A stretch of DNA of 64,000 nucleotides from Labia minor (Eukaryota > Arthropoda > Insecta > Dermaptera > Spongiphoridae): positions 25,538,720 to 25,602,719 of the forward strand of contig OY720346.1 of NCBI GenBank assembly GCA_963082975.1, written 5' to 3'. Position 1 is the first letter of the stretch, and every line of letters begins with the position of its first letter. The notes beneath the pieces are model-generated. The model saw only the letters and a list, made by a program, of their open reading frames with translations, did not search any database and was not told the DNA's origin. Positions 23,029 to 40,132 of the stretch are shown piece by piece. The translations under genes and the position numbers were made by a program.

Positions 23029-23484
23029 TTTCTCAAATGATTGTACGTTTCAATTGGTTTAGTTTATATAAGATATGAAATTATAATTAAGAAATGTGTA
23101 ATCGAGATTTGAGAAAATAACTGCATAAATTATTAGATAAAAGCCTTATAAAATATTAACTTTAATTAATATTTCATAGGTCTTTCAACTAGTACACTAG
23201 CATTTATATTTTTTTTAATATTCTTTATTTTTCAAATAAAATTTTCTTTAAATATATTTTTCTCAATATGAATCACTTTCTACAAGATTTATACGGATTA
23301 ATATAAATAAAATATCCACTTAATTCTCTTAAAATTTTAAACCAAAGTATTTATTTATAAAAGGATTCAAATATAAAATTATAAATTAAAAAATTAACCA
23401 TTTACTTAATCTTTTATAAACAATTAGAATTGCAAAATAGTTACTTTAATGAGTATTTGGTGGCCTATATTTAAGGGGTATTTT

Positions 23485-23760
23485 AAAAATAAAGAATATA
23501 AAAAATTATTATGAAAAATGTAAATATACTTGTTGATTTCCCAATGCAATATTAATTGACATTAATTATTTATAAGGGTTTAGTCTAATTTAATCTAATA
23601 ATTTATGCATTTATTTTCTCAAATGTCGATTACACATTTCTTAATTATAATTTCATATTATATCTTATATAAACTAAACAAATTTAAACATTAAATTATT
23701 TAAGAAAATGGAATCTTAACAACTTCTTTGAATGAAGTGTCAATTATTTATCGAAAGTCA
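23485..23760 (+). pseudogene. Head-to-head relic of an odorant receptor promoter and first codons
   Basis: This is an inverted copy of the upstream region and start of the odorant receptor on the other strand. 'ttatataaactaaac' (about 23670-23684) and 'cataaattattaga' type blocks match, in inverted order, the sequence at about 23031-23250. At 23708 the copy reads ATG GAA TCT then TAA, against ATG GAA TCT AAA in the functional gene. After about 18 missing bases it still resembles codons of the receptor ('ttgaatgaagtgtcaattat'). The relic is dead after three codons. The two start sites face away from each other about 680 bp apart. Confidence 0.75.
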
Positions 23761-24158
23761 TTATATATATTTATATATATATATAAACAGTATCATCTGA
23801 AATTGTGAAGGGAGTGAGACATTCAAATTATATTAGTTAGATTTCATGGCATATTAGATGAAGATTAATTAAAGTTAATATATAATCAAATAAATGTTTT
23901 AATGTTTGTTCAATCTAAAAAAAACATGTTTAGCAATTGGTTATTAATAAAGTTTTTATTAATAATATAATGCTTTTAAATGAATATATAACTAATTTTT
24001 TTAATCATCTATTAAAATCAATATTATGTTTATATTTGAAATAAATAATAATTTTTTAAATTTTTTTATTGTTTTTTTTAGAAAAGTGAAAGTTTATATC
24101 AATCGTATTCGATATTCATGTTGGAAGGATTTTGGACTCGGTAATGAATCCAAATTAA

Positions 24159-24193
<35 letters not shown>

Positions 24194-24658
24194 TATATAT
24201 ATAAAATTATATAATTTAGATCACTAGAATTATTAAAGTATTCTCCAAATTCTATTATTTAATACTCATCATAACATCCAATGCATAACAATACAAAAAT
24301 AAAATGAATAGACGTGATGAGTATATAGGAGTGTTATTTATAGTACAAGATTAATTAAAGAAAAAACTACAGCTAAATTCCTACTTCCTCATCTCCTGGG
24401 TTGTCATGGAAACCAAGGGTCGATGACCTAACCCCTTAAGCAGAGCCCCGGCCAACCCGAACCTACCTCTCACCAGGGGGCAAAGACCCTTTATTACAGC
24501 TAAACGGGGTCAACAATTTCATCAAAATACACCCTTTTATTCACTTCTGAAAATAAATATTTCTTAAATAATTCTCATAATTTGTATATTATCATATATT
24601 ATATATAATATAATAATATAATATATAAATATATATATTATATTTTAAATTTAATAAT

Positions 24659-24690
<32 letters not shown>

Positions 24691-25140
24691 GTATAAATAT
24701 TAAATATTTATTTAAATCAAACAATAATAGTTTAATAATTCTCTTAAATATTTTTAAAATAGTAATAATTTTATCATTCTTTTGATTATTATATGTAAGT
24801 TTCAATATATAGGTATATTTAATGAATATGTTGTTTGTTTTTTTTTAATGCAAAATTAAATTTTCTTATGAAAATAATCAATACTATTTAACAATCATTA
24901 CAATTTTCATTTAAAAATATCTATCATATATATAATTATTGAATATTTTTAGTTTTGTTTTAATATAGAAATTTTATTTTAATTTTTATTATATTTTTTT
25001 TTTTTTTTTTAATTTTGAAAATTTTCTTTGTAATAATGATTCTTTAGTCTATTTAATTAAAAAGATTCAAAAGAGTTTCTGATCTCGACAACTTATCTTA
25101 ATGAAATAAAAACAAATTAAATAAAATCTTTAAAAAGGGT
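23761..25140. other. A+T-rich intergenic DNA with TA microsatellites
   Basis: TA runs at about 24161-24190 and 24663-24690. A balanced-composition patch at 24390-24505 ('ggttgtcatggaaaccaagg', 'cagagccccggccaaccc') stands out but carries no protein that I recognise. Confidence 0.5.
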
Positions 25141-25330
25141 CTCTCATCTTAGTGGGTGAATTCACAGTGGGAGGTAAAGGAGTAGGAGAAATTGGCGTGA
25201 AGTGAGCCCAGAGCGGGTTGCAAATGCGCTGAGCTCATTTCAGATTTCAGTTCAGTAGTTATCCAACCGTCGACCAGCGGTGGTTGTATAGTGTTATACA
25301 AAGTGAACTGCCGTCGCCGCCTCAGGTTCG
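25141..25330 (+). promoter_or_regulatory. Putative promoter and non-coding first exon
   Basis: A G+C-richer island with an arthropod-type initiator ('ttcagttcagtagt', about 25246-25259), followed by ~75 bases of balanced composition ending 'gccgcctcag|gttcgt', a possible splice donor at 25325. No long frame follows. It could be the first exon of a gene whose coding exons lie further right, for instance PGM, whose start codon is preceded directly by a splice acceptor; that link is speculative. Confidence 0.35.
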
Positions 25331-25989
25331 TTCAACTGTCAAATATATTGACGGGTCTGTTTATAGAAAATCAAATGAATGCATCTCACAAATAAACGAA
25401 AAATTAACACAAATAAAATATAATCTTTTACAACATATTAGTATTATTTTTAAGGAGAATCATATATTATTCATATAAATTGATTACGTGAGTAGAGTGT
25501 TACAAGAAATTATTTAAATATCGTTTCTAAATTAAAAAGATAAATTTTTAAAAAATTTTAATTTAATAAAATTTATGTAAATTAAATATTTGATCAATAT
25601 TCAATAATAGTTTAACAAAAGATGAAAGAAATCTTAAAAAAATATATTTTTTATTCTTTGAATACTTGTATATATTATGTGATTAGTATAAATTATTAAT
25701 TTAATTATATAATAAAAGGTCTAGCAGGAGAAATTCTAATTCAAAGAATATATATATATATATATTCAAATTATATTATTACATTATAGTACTATTAAGT
25801 ATTAAAATCTAAATTGTTAATATTTAAGTTAGTACCACTTTCAATGCAATAATTTATAAAAAAAAAATAATTTAATTCTAAAAAATCAATAATATAAGTT
25901 CTTCATAGATAGATTATTCTCTCTGTATCCAAATATACCAGATAAATCTTTAGCCCTTCGTTCGCTATACCTTATCTATAAAATTATAA
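25331..25989. other. A+T-rich DNA, no gene seen
   Basis: No supported frame; a short TA run is at about 25748-25764. Confidence 0.45.
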
Positions 25990-26260
25990 TCAATAATGGA
26001 GCTTGGAGACGTTGGGACTCAGGTGGTGGTGGTCAGTGACCCGCCTTTCCTTATCCAGACGGTGCAACAATGACATTGGCATTCTCGTCGGTACATTGTC
26101 GGATTTGGCCCGGGCACTGGGAGACCAGATTGACCCGGGGTGACCCCGTCGCGTGACGTCACGGCCTTGGCACCCCCTCAGGGCCAGACGGTACTAAAGC
26201 GGATGGCGCGAGTCAGTTAGGCTATGTCTAGGCTAACCTCTTGTTTTTTTTTCATGGACA
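25990..26260. promoter_or_regulatory. CpG-containing promoter-like island
   Basis: About 250 bases rich in CG dinucleotides, with a CRE-like palindrome 'cgtgacgtcacgg' at about 26152-26164 and an initiator-like 'gagtcagttagg' at about 26210. The only frame from the ATG at 25996 is 25 codons long. It looks like a promoter or a 5' exon of an unidentified gene, but no transcript structure can be proven from sequence alone. Confidence 0.35.
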
Positions 26261-26829
26261 CCAAAAAAAAAATAGTTTTCAGTTGGAAAAAAATCATTAC
26301 CACCCTCTCTTCCCAGAAGACTAAACATTGATTAAAGATAATAATATTCCTGAGAAATATTTAATCGCTTCTAACTTAGAGTTTGAAATAATCAATATTA
26401 TCCTTTTTAAACGCCAAAATAACTTATATAAATGGGTTTGTTAAGTAAAAAAGAAAAATACCCTTATTCATATAATAACATTTAAATTAATTATTAAATT
26501 TGAATTAAACTTTTTGGTTAAGTTAAATGTTAAAAAATTACTTTTTAAACATAGGTTTCTAAATTTTTCTTACTCTTAAAATGAAACGTTATAAAAATTA
26601 ATAGAAAGATTAATAATTAATAAAATCTGCATATCTTTTTAAAAATTAGATGCTCCTTAAATACATATATATTTTGAACATATTTATATATATGTATATT
26701 TTGAAAAATGAGAATAAACTAATAAGAATTACATAAAAAATAAAATTTTATAAGTTTAAAAAAAAAATATGAAAAAATTCCCTTAATAATTTAAAAACAG
26801 ACGCGGGCGATATTAAAAAATATATGGAG
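26261..26829. other. A+T-rich DNA, no gene seen
   Basis: Poly-A/T tracts and stops in all frames up to the start of the LINE. Confidence 0.45.
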
Positions 26830-28200
26830 GAACTATTTTGAAAAATTATTAAATTCGAATCTAGGTAATAGATCAGAAAGCTTAACGGTAGACTCAGCAG
26901 AAATTAATCTTGAAGAACCAACGTTACAGGAGGTAGAAATGATAATGGGAAAATTCAAAAATAATAAAGCAGCGGGAATAGATGGCATTGCAGCAGAATT
27001 ATTAAAATATGGAGAAAAACCTTTAGTAGAGTGTATACATAAATTAGTTCTTTCGATCTGGCATAAGGAAAAGATTCCTTTAGAATGGCAGGGGGCAGTT
27101 ATTATCCCATTCTTTAAGAAGAGTAATAGAACCAACTGCAATAACTACAGGGGAATTTCTTTTTTGACGACATCGTATAAGATTCTCTCGAATATTATCT
27201 CAATGAAATTACGACCATATGCAGAGGAAATATTAGGAGAATATCAGTGTGGGTTCAGGCCAAATCGATCAACAGTAGATCAGATATTCTCATTAAGGCA
27301 GATATTAGAAAAAAAACGCGAATTCAATATCTCTGTTCACCAATTGTTTGTGGACTTTACAAGAGCATATGACTCAATAGATCGGGAAAAACTTTTTCAA
27401 ATCTTGATCTTAATGGGAATTCCAAAAAAATTCAAATTTATCTTGAAGATAGTAAAGGAAGAGTAAGATGCGGGAATCAACTATCAGAAACTTTCGAAAT
27501 TCGGAATGAGTTAAAACAAGGAGACGCATTATTACCAATTTTATTTAATTTAGTTCTGGAATATGTAATAAGACAAATTGGGGAAAAATCAAACGGAATA
27601 GAATTAAACAAAAAAATTAAACTATTAGGTTACGCAGACGACTTAAATATAATAGGAAATTCGGCAATTGTAATTAAAGATAGCGTAGAAAAATTAATCG
27701 AAGCAGGAAAACAGGTGGGGCTGGAAATGAATATTGCTAAGACAAAGTATTTAGTAACAGAGAGGAATAGTATTAACATATAAGATATAGAATTTGAAAA
27801 TGTAGAAAAATTTAAATACTTAAGTTCTGTGATAACGAAAGATAATAATAATCGAGATGAGTTTAAAGCGAGGTTACAATCTGGAAGTGCCTGTTATCAT
27901 GCCGTAAAGGGGCTTATCGTGTCAAAATTATTATCAAAGGGGATAAAAATTAAAATATATTGCATAACGAGGAATTGCATGACCTCTATGCATCTACAGA
28001 TATAGTTAGAATTATAAAATCGAGAAGGCTACGGTGGACAGGTCACGTGGCTAGAATGGGAGAAGATATTATGGCAAAAAATATATTGGTAGGGAGATCT
28101 GGTGGGAAACGTCCTCTTGGAAGACCAAAGACACGGTGGGTGGATAATGTAGGAAGGGACGTGAGAGAGATGGGAGAGAATAGGGATTAGAGGGTTGTGG
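26830..28200 (+). pseudogene. LINE reverse transcriptase, third and longest copy
   Basis: Frame 26939-27466 reads 'KNNKAAGIDGIAAELLKYG', 'WQGAVIIPFFKK', 'NCNNYRGISFLTTSYKILSN', 'YQCGFRPNRSTVDQIFSLR' and 'FVDFTRAYDSIDREKLFQ', i.e. reverse-transcriptase fingers and palm. A frameshift near 27430 moves to 'ETFEIRNELKQGDALLPILF' and an intact 'LGYADDLNIIGNS' catalytic box (about 27627-27665). Next are 'KYLSSVITKDNNNRDEFKAR' and, after a deletion of roughly 125 bases at 27960 relative to the copy at 7400-7530, 'SRRLRWTGHVARMGED' and 'GKRPLGRPKTRWVDNVGRDV'. A stop lies at 27781. The last ~60 bases of the family are missing and no target duplication was found. It retains ~200 codons of the fingers that the copy at 6672 lost. 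Confidence 0.9.
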
Positions 28201-30817
28201 CTCAGAATAGCGACACAAATTAATAATTAAGTTAATCTCTAGATTTATTTAAATAAATCTTTACAAATTTCTAGTTAAAATTTCCATATATTTATCCTTC
28301 TATGCTCTTAGAATATATATTTATTTTATAAATTAATTATTAATTTAATTATTTACTTATTTTTTATTATAAGAGGGTAATTGATGTAACAATGATGTTG
28401 ATGTGAACAAATCTGATCAAAAACTTTCGAGATTAGTAATGTCAGAAATAGTTTTTTTGTTATTAAGATTGTAATATAAATTTAAACAAAAAAATTGAAG
28501 ATTTACCAAATTGTTTGTTATTGCTCTGTCATTTTCAACAATTATATCATTAATTTATCATAAACTATAAAAAATAAATCATATTAATTTAGAATATATA
28601 TATCTACTAGTTATACAAACCGCCTTTTGCGCTCTTCGTAACAAGAAAGGGGCTTTGCCCCCTGTACTCACGTAGTGATTCATAGTATTTGATTGAAAGT
28701 TTATATGCAAAAGTTTTTAATTCACTTTATTTCAATCAGTATATTAAAACGTTCATTTCTTTTTGTATTCTTATTTTAAATATATTCTAATTTAATCAGT
28801 AAATTAGTTATATATTTTATTGCATTAATATTTGATTTTCATTGAATTATTGAATATTAATAATTATATTGAAATTTAATTTAAGAAAATCTAAAGTTGT
28901 AGATTTGAGACATTATAAAAGTAAAATTCACATTTTTAACCTTATAAAACTGCAAGGAAATAATATAATATTAATAAATTAATATAATTAAATAATTAAT
29001 AGTATTAATTTAGATTAATTTAATTTATTTGTTATTTATTAAGTTCTATTATTAATTTTTCTAGACCATAATTATCCTCCTCTCTTAGAAGAAACTTATC
29101 TACTAGTTTGTTCAATAAGTTCGCGGAGCACCATTTATTCGTCAATATCTGTTTGCGCATGGCTACAACATTTGTTGGCAAATTTTAAATTAACCCCTTC
29201 CTTCATAATTTTTAATTTAAAAAAAAATTATATTGTATATATATTATTAATAGATATTTATGTGGACAAAATATCAGAAAGTCTGACTTAATTATTGTCA
29301 TTTTTACCGACCGACGATAGTAAGGGAGGTATTGTTTAAAACTATGTGCAAAATGGGTTCCGCAAAAACCATTGCTAAAATAACTGAATTGAAGTTTGAA
29401 TTGTTACAAAATCCAGCAAGTAGTAATTAGTAATTGAATAATTAAACTAAAAACAAAAACAAATATTTTATAATTTAGTCATTTAAAAATATTTTGGACT
29501 TCATAAAAAACTAATAAAATTTCTTGTTTATTATTAGACATAGATAAAATTTATACCCTTTACTTTTAAATAGAAAAGAAGAAATATTCAAATAAAATTA
29601 AATAATAAAAAAATAATAATTGAATATAAATATGATCTAAATATTTTATTAAATTAATTAAAATGAAAACTTATAAAATTTATACAATAATTTAAACGAT
29701 ATTAGAATAAAAATTTAAATATTATAATAATTTTTTTGTGTGGGAATTGTGCTAGAATTATTAATTTTATATTCATTGTCGAGTATAAATTGACTCCACG
29801 AGTGGCTCTGAATGAACAACACGGAGCATTATATAAATTTTTTATAAATTAATTTCTACTGTTATTGAATAGATATTGATGAAAATTATAGTCTATGTTC
29901 AAATATAGATATAAAAGAATATTGTGATATATTTTCATAGTAATCGGTTTAGCCAATTTTGTGTCTATAATGTCACAATTTTCCGGACATATATACAGAT
30001 AGACAGACATTCTAAAGTCCCTTTTGGATTCTAGAGGTCATAAAACGTGAAAATATGCAAAAAAATTTAAATTCTGAGCAATGTGCAGATAAAAAACTTT
30101 ATATATATATAGAATAAATGATTTTATCAATGTCTTGTGAATTATGTTTTGTTAATATAATTTAAAAAATTTGAAACTTAAGTAAAAAATATTATAGTAA
30201 ACTTTTTCTTTCATCACTTTATCAAGCGTTGGTTTTAATTAATTATTATTTTACATTTAAACATTTTCCATATTCATGAGCCCCATGTTATCGATAATTA
30301 TCATGGTGTCATGAAGGGGTGGGGGCAACTAGGGTTATTGACCTAGCCGTTACATCTGAATCTGTTCCCTTCTATTAACTGAGAGCTTTTGACGGATTCA
30401 CTTCCTATATTTTCTACAAACTCCAGTTCTCTTAAAGTTATTTTCCTATTGTATAATCTAAATATAATTTATACATAAAAAAATAAATTAAATAAGATTT
30501 ATGTATAACCGATATTAATCCAATATATAATACAATTGTATTATATAAAAAAATATAATTAATATAAGTATAAACATTAATAAATAATAAATAATTGTTT
30601 AGATTATATTTTATTATAAATTATCATACAACTTTTAACATCACAAATATAAGAAATAAGAATAATTAAATACTCTTGTATATCAAAATTTTATTTTTAT
30701 AAAAATTAATTATTAATTACATTAAATTATTATAAGTAAATTAAAATTTGAATAAAAAAAATTTTTGTCTGGGATTATTATTTTTGTTCTATTCATGTTT
30801 AAAGGTTGATGACTTCA
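28201..30817. other. Intergenic DNA with small repeat fragments
   Basis: At 29306-29336 there is an inverted tail fragment of repeat family A ('accgaccgacgatagtaagg'). 'atctactagtt' occurs at about 28602 and 29098, possibly bounding a ~490-bp element that starts with 'aaccgccttttgcgctcttc' and 'aaggggctttgccccc'. A patch at 30280-30400 contains 'ttatcgataa', which includes the insect promoter motif TATCGATA, but no gene follows. No protein frame. Confidence 0.45.
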
Positions 30818-31228
30818 ATTTAGAGCAGTGATTCTCAACCACTTCTGTGTGCCGCGAATTTTTCAAAATGTGTCGCCAAATTTTACAAATGTAAAGTTTA
30901 AATTAAGAAAAAGTACTTATTTATTTTATATGTATGCAAAAAAAAAGGTAAAATGTTTTAGCGATCAGGCTCTTAAACATTTCCCACTATTTTTCACTAA
31001 TGCTCTAAGTATCACCAAGTGTGCCCCCCTGTTAAATTATTTCAGAAATGTGCCCGACTATTGAAAAAGGTACCCGACCCCTGGTTATTATCATAAACTA
31101 TATCACACAGTCTATTATAGGTGAGTAAATAACTTATACATTTATCTTTTTCTTTGTGTGCCGCCAAATTTTTAAACCGTTAAAAGTGTGCCGCGGTAAA
31201 AACAAGGTTGAGAATCACTGATTTAGAG
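30818..31228. mobile_element. Complete non-autonomous hAT-type element, 395 bp
   Basis: The element is 30826-31220. Its ends are perfect 15-base inverted repeats: 'cagtgattctcaacc' at 30826-30840 and 'ggttgagaatcactg' at 31206-31220. Perfect 8-base target duplications, 'atttagag', flank it at 30818-30825 and 31221-31228. CAGTG..TTCTCAACC ends with 8-bp duplications are diagnostic of the hAT superfamily. The interior repeats 'gtgccgc.aa' and 'aaatttt' phrases but has no transposase, so it depended on a partner element. A truncated relative lies at 2925-3068. Confidence 0.93.
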
Positions 31229-31271
31229 GCTCCAAAACAATGCTTTAAAATCAATTTAAAATAAAATAAAT

Positions 31272-31850
31272 ATTTTTATAAAATAACGTTTTTCCAATGG
31301 ACTAAAAAGAATAAAATAATTTTTCTATAAGCTTGACAAAGTTTATGGATGAATTGCTTCATATTCAACGAAAAACGTTGGGCGCATTTAGTTCTATGCA
31401 ATTAACTTCCTTTATAGAGTTATAATTCATATATATATTCTAAGATACATACCACACTAAAACACTTAATTAACAAGTAACACAATTTCTTCAAATATAA
31501 TCAACATTTTTGGATTTGATTGATAATATGTAAATTTAATAAAAATTATTTTAAGATTTGATACATACTTTGATATAAGTATATTACAGTGAAAAATAAT
31601 AAAAGATTAATTTCTTAGCTCCTAAACTATCAATTTTATTGAATGATAAAAAAATTTGTCAGTTTATGTGTTTAATAAAATTTTTATTATTACAAAAATT
31701 TGACTTGATTGTTCATATAAATAAATTAAACTAAATGCGCCCAAAGTTTTTCGTGAATATGAAGCAATTCATCCATCAACTTTGTCAAGCTTATAGAAAA
31801 ATTATTTTATTCTTTTTAGTCCATTGGAAAAACGTTATTTTATAAAAAAA
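31272..31850. repeat. Large inverted repeat with ~122-bp arms (MITE or hairpin)
   Basis: Left arm (about 31272-31393) and right arm (about 31729-31850) are reverse complements with only a handful of mismatches. Shared blocks include 'ataacgtttttccaatggac', 'cttgacaaagtt.atggatg' and 'gggcgcatttagtt'. The central spacer is ~335 bp and A+T-rich. No clear target duplication was found. It may be a MITE with long terminal repeats; if transcribed, it would fold into a long hairpin. Confidence 0.85.
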
Positions 31851-34800
31851 ATTTTATATTTATATTATTAAGTTACAAAAGTTTATTTTTTATTTTTTTA
31901 TTTTTTCTCTTTATTTTGCGGACTTTAATGAAATTAGATAATAGCTATGTTTTATTTTTATAAGATAAATATTTATTTTTAATTTTTTTTTTAATATCAA
32001 TTCAATTTTATTATCGATTTAATAATATTTTATTTTTCATTCTAGGTCCAATAAGATGATTCCTGCCAGTTAAAATTCAATCAATAATGTTCAGGTAAAA
32101 ATTTGCAAATTAAGTCTAAAATAAAATTATGTATTTATATATATTTGATTTAATTATTATTTAATTGATATTAAAACAATTTAAAATCATCTATATTTTA
32201 ATAAAATCAAAATAAGTTATTAATGAATAATCCTTGGATTTAAGATTTAAGGAAAATAATTCTGGAATAATTAAAAAAAATCACAAAAAACAAAATATTT
32301 TTCTCAATTTTTGTAACTCTGTACTAGCATCACAAATGACTAAATAAAATAATTTTTAAAAAATGTTCTAAAATTGAAATGGTATCTTAGAATGCCATCT
32401 ATTCGTTAGAAAAATTTTATTTATCTCTCTATCACAATTAGTTAAATATATAATATTCCTATTTTATTATATAATCTTATTATATACTAATCTAAAGATA
32501 AATAAATATTCCTAATATTGAATAAATAAGGCATTTAGATTATATTTAATATTTTTTTTTAAACATTTTATTATGTCTTTTTTTCTTTAAGAAAAATATA
32601 TGTATACGTAATTGGAGTATATATTAAAGGCTATTTATTATATTAAGTTACTTTGGTAGTCATTTTCTTGGTTGGTCATTTTATTATTTTCACCATATTC
32701 ATAACCGTATTGAATTGATAATAAAAAATAATCTATCAAAACTATACAATCAAATCAATTAGATCAAAATTTTGATTATAATGAAATAACAATTTTATAT
32801 CTAATCGAAATGAATTACCACAATTAAATATTATTTCCAAAACCCTTAATTGTTGATTAAATCATTAATAAGAAAGCAAAGGAGATAGTGTTTGAAAAAT
32901 GACCTTGATGATCTTTCGTCGTCATCGGGAACGTCATTTGAAAAACAAGCAACTAGTCTATTTAGTAAGTGAGGACAACTCGTGAGGAATCATTCAATCC
33001 GGTGAATTCCAAATTTATACATTTAACATTCTTCTTTATAACAGTCATTGAAAGGTAATATTTCAAAACAGATTTTTATATTTCTTTGAATTTATCAAAT
33101 TTTCCATTTTTCAATCTTATGACCTTTGAATTGTTCTTTTTATATAACTCTGGAAATAAATAATTCATATGAATTAAAACTATAAAACACCCGGGGGAAA
33201 TTTTAAATAATTTTCAGATATTTCAGTTTTATAGATTATTTTTCATTTATTAAATTATTCTTTTTATCTATCCTCCTTGGAACATTTATTAAAGATACAA
33301 CCTAAATGAAAATTAGACTTTTGTATATATTTATAATAGTGTACTTCTATAAAAATGAATACTAAAAATTAGAATAATTTATATTTGTAAATGAAAATGT
33401 AGTTAAACCAAAAGAAAATTAGTTTCTAATAATATTTTATTATTTAAATATATGATCTGATTAAACCAAGAGAATCATTTACGTACAGCATTAAATTATT
33501 TAAATACATATAATATAAATTTGAATTAAATTAAAATTTATTTATCTCTGAAATGATAATGAAAACGATAAAAACATCGTTAAATAACTTCTAAAAATTA
33601 TACATTTATCTTAACTGTTCAATTTCTTTTTTTTTAGTATTATTTTATTTATTTATTCATTTCTTTTTTAAAAATTAAACAAAATTTTAATAAATAATAA
33701 AAAAATCAAATAAATTATTGATTGCATTGCAAAGACTTGATACTTTAATATAAATATGAAAAATTTATTATTATGTTTAATAATATTTATACGAAAATTT
33801 ATTTAATAATAAATAGAATTATTAGTTGAATGACTGTGTTTAGGACATGCAATAATAATTATATTTCCCATCAGATTTTAATGCTTATTATTTTAATATT
33901 TTTAACAAATAAATATGATTTTAATTTATGAAAATCAAGGGGAATATACCTTATTATATTTATATTTTATATCTTGTCAAAAAAATAAATAACGAAATAT
34001 AACCCATAAAAAAGTAAATTTAATTAAAAATAAATATTTACTTTTTTTTTAATTTTATCTGCCATGAGCAATTTAAATTATGAAACATTTAATGAAGCTT
34101 TTATTTATAAACAATACAATTTTATTTTATAACTATATCTATAATAAACTAATTACAATGTAATGCATAAGGTGTTCTTTTGAAAATAAAAAGTGTAAAA
34201 TTTAGCTATATTGATATCATTAAGACAGTTGTATTTAGTCCTAAACTCCTTCGAATTACCTAAAGAACATCGTTTCACAATTAAATTGAAATTTTTTTAT
34301 TATTTTCATTCAAAAACTAAAATTAATCATTTAATTTGAAACAGAGATAATATAATTTTTGTTATAATTTATTGTGTAATAATATATTTATTAGCTATCA
34401 TATTAATATTCGATAATAAATATTAAAATCATCTTGTAATATTTTATATAGTGCTACCCCAGGTGAAAATCAACTCGAAATTTCCGTTACAAATAAAAGC
34501 TATAAATTGACCTTTAACAAGGGATCAAGGGATCGTTACCTTCCATTGTCACCGGTTTTTGTATGAATAGATATTCAACTCAAAGTTAGGGTCTCTTTTC
34601 ATTGTATGTTTACCAGGGGAGAAAATATTAAATCTTATACAATCTTTCTTTAAGATGCCAAACGTAAAGAAAATTTATAATCTTTTTTATTTAACCGTTT
34701 ATTATACATATATTATTTTACTAACAGAAAATATATTATTAAAATTAAAATTTCTTAAAATTAAAAATACTGTAATTTTTTTATTAAAATAAAAATTTAA

Positions 34801-35239
34801 AATTAAATATGAAATAAGTTAAAAAGATTATTCATTCTTAATGCTGTGTTTTGTTCATAATAACAAAAGTTTTAATTTATATATATTTATTCAATATTTA
34901 GTATAAACAGATGAAATTGAATGATTTATTAAAGATTATTAAGAAGATTTTCAGTTTGAGACATTTTTCTTTGAAATGTGGAATATTCCAAATTAATAAT
35001 TTTATTATCTTATTTTTTTAACTAGTGTTAATTACATCTTTAATAAAAAAAAATATTTTCTTCAATTTCTTCGATATACAATATTTATTATAATTTAAAG
35101 TGGTCTTGAAGGGCTCGTTTTAATTATTTTTTTCATTCACCCTATTTGACTAAATGAATTGTTTATTTTTAATTAATAGAGATGTGAAATTTCTTTAATT
35201 TCTTTATTATAATTACTCAAATTAGTTAATTTTTTTCAG
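31851..35239. other. A+T-rich intergenic DNA upstream of PGM
   Basis: No coding frame. Balanced-composition patches at 32900-33065 and 34450-34625 could contain regulatory DNA or untranslated exons of PGM, since its start-codon exon begins with a splice acceptor ('ttttttcag' ending 35239). Neither patch shows a decisive donor. Confidence 0.45.
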
Positions 35240-35240
35240 A

Positions 35241-39691
<4,451 letters not shown>

Positions 39692-40097
39692 TTTAAAAAA
39701 AAGATTTATTATTGTTGATAAAATTTAGATATTTAAAATTTTTTTACAATTGTATAAAGAAAGAGAGCAATAATGTTGTTATATATAGTCTCAATGTAGA
39801 TTTTTTTTAGTGAATAATATTTTGAGACATATAGTTATAAAGCAAAAGCATTTTTTACTTACTATTTCTTATCACTTCTATTGATTCCTGATATTGATAA
39901 TTTGAATATTTCTTAGTTTTAGTTTGTTTTCTTCATTCTGATTTTAAATATAACATTTCTAAACCACTTTTTAACTTTCCAAATATCAACTTTGTGTAAT
40001 TTTATAGTTTATATTTTTCTACTAAAAAATTATCTTAAGATTGAACTCGGATGTTCATGAAGTTGTTATCGCCCTTTGATCAGTGGAAAATATGAAG

Positions 40098-40132
<35 letters not shown>

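Noticed and set aside
26833-27141. Minus-strand 102-codon frame
   Set aside because: Antisense shadow of the LINE reverse transcriptase, whose motifs are unmistakable on the plus strand.
30285-30310. TATCGATA promoter element as evidence for a gene near 30290
   Set aside because: A single 8-base motif in A+T-rich DNA is expected by chance, and no coding exon follows on either strand.
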